From contig NC_080047.1 of the NCBI RefSeq assembly GCF_026212465.1, forward strand, positions 41,280,422 through 41,344,421: a stretch of DNA of 64,000 bases, written 5' to 3'. The stretch is from Amaranthus tricolor (Eukaryota > Streptophyta > Magnoliopsida > Caryophyllales > Amaranthaceae). The notes under the pieces were generated by a model. The model searched no databases and was not told the origin of the DNA. It was given only the letters and a program-made list of their open reading frames with translations. Every line of letters starts with the position of its first letter. Positions within the stretch are counted from its first letter, which is position 1. This document shows positions 62,701 to 64,000 of the stretch, piece after piece. The translations under genes were made by a program, and so were the position numbers.

Positions 62701-63622
62701 TATTTTCCTGATTTATGAAGTGTGTGCACCTTGTGTTTCCTAATAATATGTTGGCATTCACAATAAGTCCAACCAAATTTAAAGTGGTATCAGAGCCAAT
62801 GATTCAATAAATAATTAAAATGGTAGGTCCGATAAGAATGATGTTCCTACCCTAATTGATTACTCCCACATCGAAGAATTAAAGATGGTGTACACACTTT
62901 ATAAGTCATTAGAGCCCTTCGTCTGATTGCCATATGGTTTTGGGATGGTATCTCTTTGGCTTATGGAGTGTGTGCCCCTTGTGTTTACCGATAATATGTT
63001 GAAATTCACAATAAGTCCAACCTATTTCAACACGTTCACAAGGAAATTTAGCCCACGAAATTCAGCGAAACTGGGAACTTTAGTTCTAGTGCTTACCAAA
63101 TGTCCTGTAGTTGGTTCCACATTGACAAACAACCCAACACCTTGCAAGTTTCCATCACTACCAATTCTGAAGTTCTTGTAGTCCTTTTGAAACAATTACC
63201 ACGTACATTTACACATCGCAATGCAATATAAAATGTTATGAATAGTGCAGCATAACGGTCAGAAAAAATGTATGATATAAACATTTGAGAATTAGGAGCA
63301 CGTAATACCTTAGGACTGATTATTCTGGTAAAAGGGTCTCCCAAGCTAGAGACCATCCCACTGATTTTGTTGTAAGCTGCATCTGCAGACTTGAGAGGGA
63401 ACATTTCTACCATTGTTTGTTGCAGCTTCAAATCCCAGTCTTATATTCACAATCATCCCAAAAGAAAACAATAAATCGGCTTCTTAAAGATTAATAAATG
63501 GACTATGCAGGATGAATAAACATAAGTTTAGATCACATACCTTGATGGTTGAAACTGGGGTCAATGAAGGATTCTCGGATCAAACCCCAAGCCTCGATTA
63601 AGGTCCTTTGGGCTCTGTTTAC
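59752..63622 (-). CDS. CTPA: C-terminal processing peptidase (S41A, CtpA-like), 3' eleven exons
   Basis: Exons in gene order: 63541-63622, 63309-63439, 63097-63183, 62298-62376, 61978-62066, 61864-61899, 61127-61246, 60927-61013, 60702-60851, 60124-60231, 59752-60000; all GT..AG, joined frame open for 405 aa. The start, the transit peptide and earlier exons lie past the window edge. Exons 3-6 encode the PDZ domain ([27 protein letters not shown]). The later exons hold the protease core, with [22 protein letters not shown] and, in one exon, the serine of GSASASEIL and the lysine of TFGKG, 25 residues apart as in the D1-processing enzyme. The tail SLEADSC-like block ([16 protein letters not shown]) matches the plant paralogue distinct from the D1 peptidase proper. 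Family: thylakoid-lumen Ser/Lys peptidase. Its substrate is not known from sequence. Confidence 0.92.
60427..60679. mobile_element. hAT-like MITE in a CtpA intron
   Basis: Ends GGTGTGTTTGG and CCAAATACCC are inverted; the flanks share CTAAG (60422-60426, 60680-60684). The interior repeats GCTGGTCAAACCAGTTAAT-like phrases. The intron is otherwise short. Confidence 0.6.
61306..61440. mobile_element. MITE of the 'GAGAC..GTCTC' family, copy 6
   Basis: ATGAGACGGTGTCATAGTGA at the left, GGCCGGTCTCATATAACA at the right, with TTAAAGTGATCAATTAGAGA inside. Duplicated together with the neighbouring exon piece. Confidence 0.7.
61441..61486 (-). pseudogene. Partial duplicate of a CtpA exon
   Basis: On the minus strand a 3' splice site TTGAAG is followed by codons for [14 protein letters not shown], then the copy ends at the MITE. 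The functional exon reads [14 protein letters not shown]. The normal donor is missing; a weak GTGTTA follows the last copied codons. Confidence 0.8.
61547..61682. mobile_element. MITE of the 'GAGAC..GTCTC' family, copy 7
   Basis: ATGAGACGGTCTCATGGTGA at the left, GGGCTGGTCTCATACAAAAC at the right; the twin of copy 6. Confidence 0.72.
62601..63032 (+). mobile_element. TRIM of the TATCCCACATCGAT family in a CtpA intron
   Basis: LTR1 62601-62784 (TGTTAGGATGGTTTATCCCA..CACAATAAGTCCAACC), primer site TGGTATCAGAGCC at 62785-62797, a short interior of about 50 bp, and LTR2 about 62849-63032 ending TTTCAACA. The two LTRs differ noticeably, so the insertion is old. It fills most of the intron between 62376 and 63097. 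Confidence 0.82.
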
Positions 63623-64000
63623 CTATAAAAATAAATTCTCACACAAAGTCAAGACCAAATAACTTTTTAGCCAGAACTAATTGTTGTACAAAGAAATTCT
63701 CTTATAAAGTTTAAAACATTCTATGAAAGTCCTTTCCATTAAGTGAAGCTGCATCAGTTGTGCTTGTTGTACTTCAATCATCTCATTTCATTTCCACAAG
63801 TAATTCAATACATTTTCATTTGGAAAGTGAGAAATTATGAACAAAAAACTTTTTCATGATCAAAGTTTCATTACAACATGGTATATTTCATGAAAATTTA
63901 CATTACTAATTATTCTCATTACTATCATTTTGTACCAAAAACCAAACAGATTGAATAAAAGGGTTCAAACCCCTAACAATAACATGTCATTGTTGATATA
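63623..64000 (-). other. CtpA intron running off the window
   Basis: No further exon is recognisable between the acceptor at 63623 and the window edge; AT-rich intron sequence. Confidence 0.6.

Overview
The window is nuclear DNA of a dicot-type flowering plant. It is AT-rich, its genes carry many short exons with GT..AG introns, and the long gaps are filled with LTR retrotransposons, miniature LTR elements (TRIMs), foldback MITEs and AT microsatellites. The species cannot be fixed from the sequence. Seven host genes are supported: a minus-strand A20/AN1 zinc-finger stress-associated protein at the left edge; a plus-strand NIMA-related kinase (NEK5-like, 13 coding exons, 664 aa); a plus-strand secreted laccase (LAC17-like, 6 exons, 576 aa); four plus-strand AG-peptide-like genes of 62-80 aa spread over 24 kb (34.2-58.2 kb); and a minus-strand chloroplast-type C-terminal processing peptidase whose last 11 exons (405 aa) are present and whose 5' end lies beyond the right edge. 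Counting the AG-peptides separately that makes eight gene loci.

Layout. 0-2.4 kb: SAP gene with a probable 5'-UTR intron whose acceptor lies in an eight-copy ~56-bp tandem array. 2.4-8.5 kb: AT-rich intergenic DNA with MITEs and a reverse-transcriptase-like gene relic truncated by a 600-bp foldback MITE. 8.56-18.41 kb: a composite retroelement. Two ~183-bp Copia LTRs, a tRNA-Met primer site and the Copia integrase/RT/RNase H half enclose a 5'-truncated Ty3/Gypsy chromovirus with a 2.5-kb LTR. 19.0-25.8 kb: NEK kinase, with a solo LTR, a SINE-like piece and a repeat pair in its introns. 25.8-29.5 kb: intergenic DNA with a 621-bp non-autonomous hAT element that has a perfect 8-bp target duplication. 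29.5-32.4 kb: laccase, with MITEs in intron 1 and a TRIM-family LTR fragment in intron 5. 33-58.5 kb: the AG-peptide family, separated by tandem repeats, a CACTA end, a Harbinger-type MITE, foldback elements and a full-length Copia element (50.86-55.64 kb, target duplication GTAAA). 59.2-64 kb: a complete 289-bp TRIM with a target duplication, then the peptidase gene, whose introns hold a MITE, another TRIM and a tandem duplication that copied part of one exon.

The host genes are not an operon or pathway. The laccase (lignin oxidation in the wall) and the AG-peptides (GPI-anchored wall or plasma-membrane proteoglycans) are both secreted; the kinase and SAP act inside the cell; the peptidase belongs to a thylakoid-lumen family. 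I found no obviously new biochemical system. The most unusual structures are the Copia/Gypsy composite with possible microhomology at its junction, the tandem array of splice-acceptor-like units in the SAP leader intron, and the exon-copying tandem duplication in the peptidase gene.
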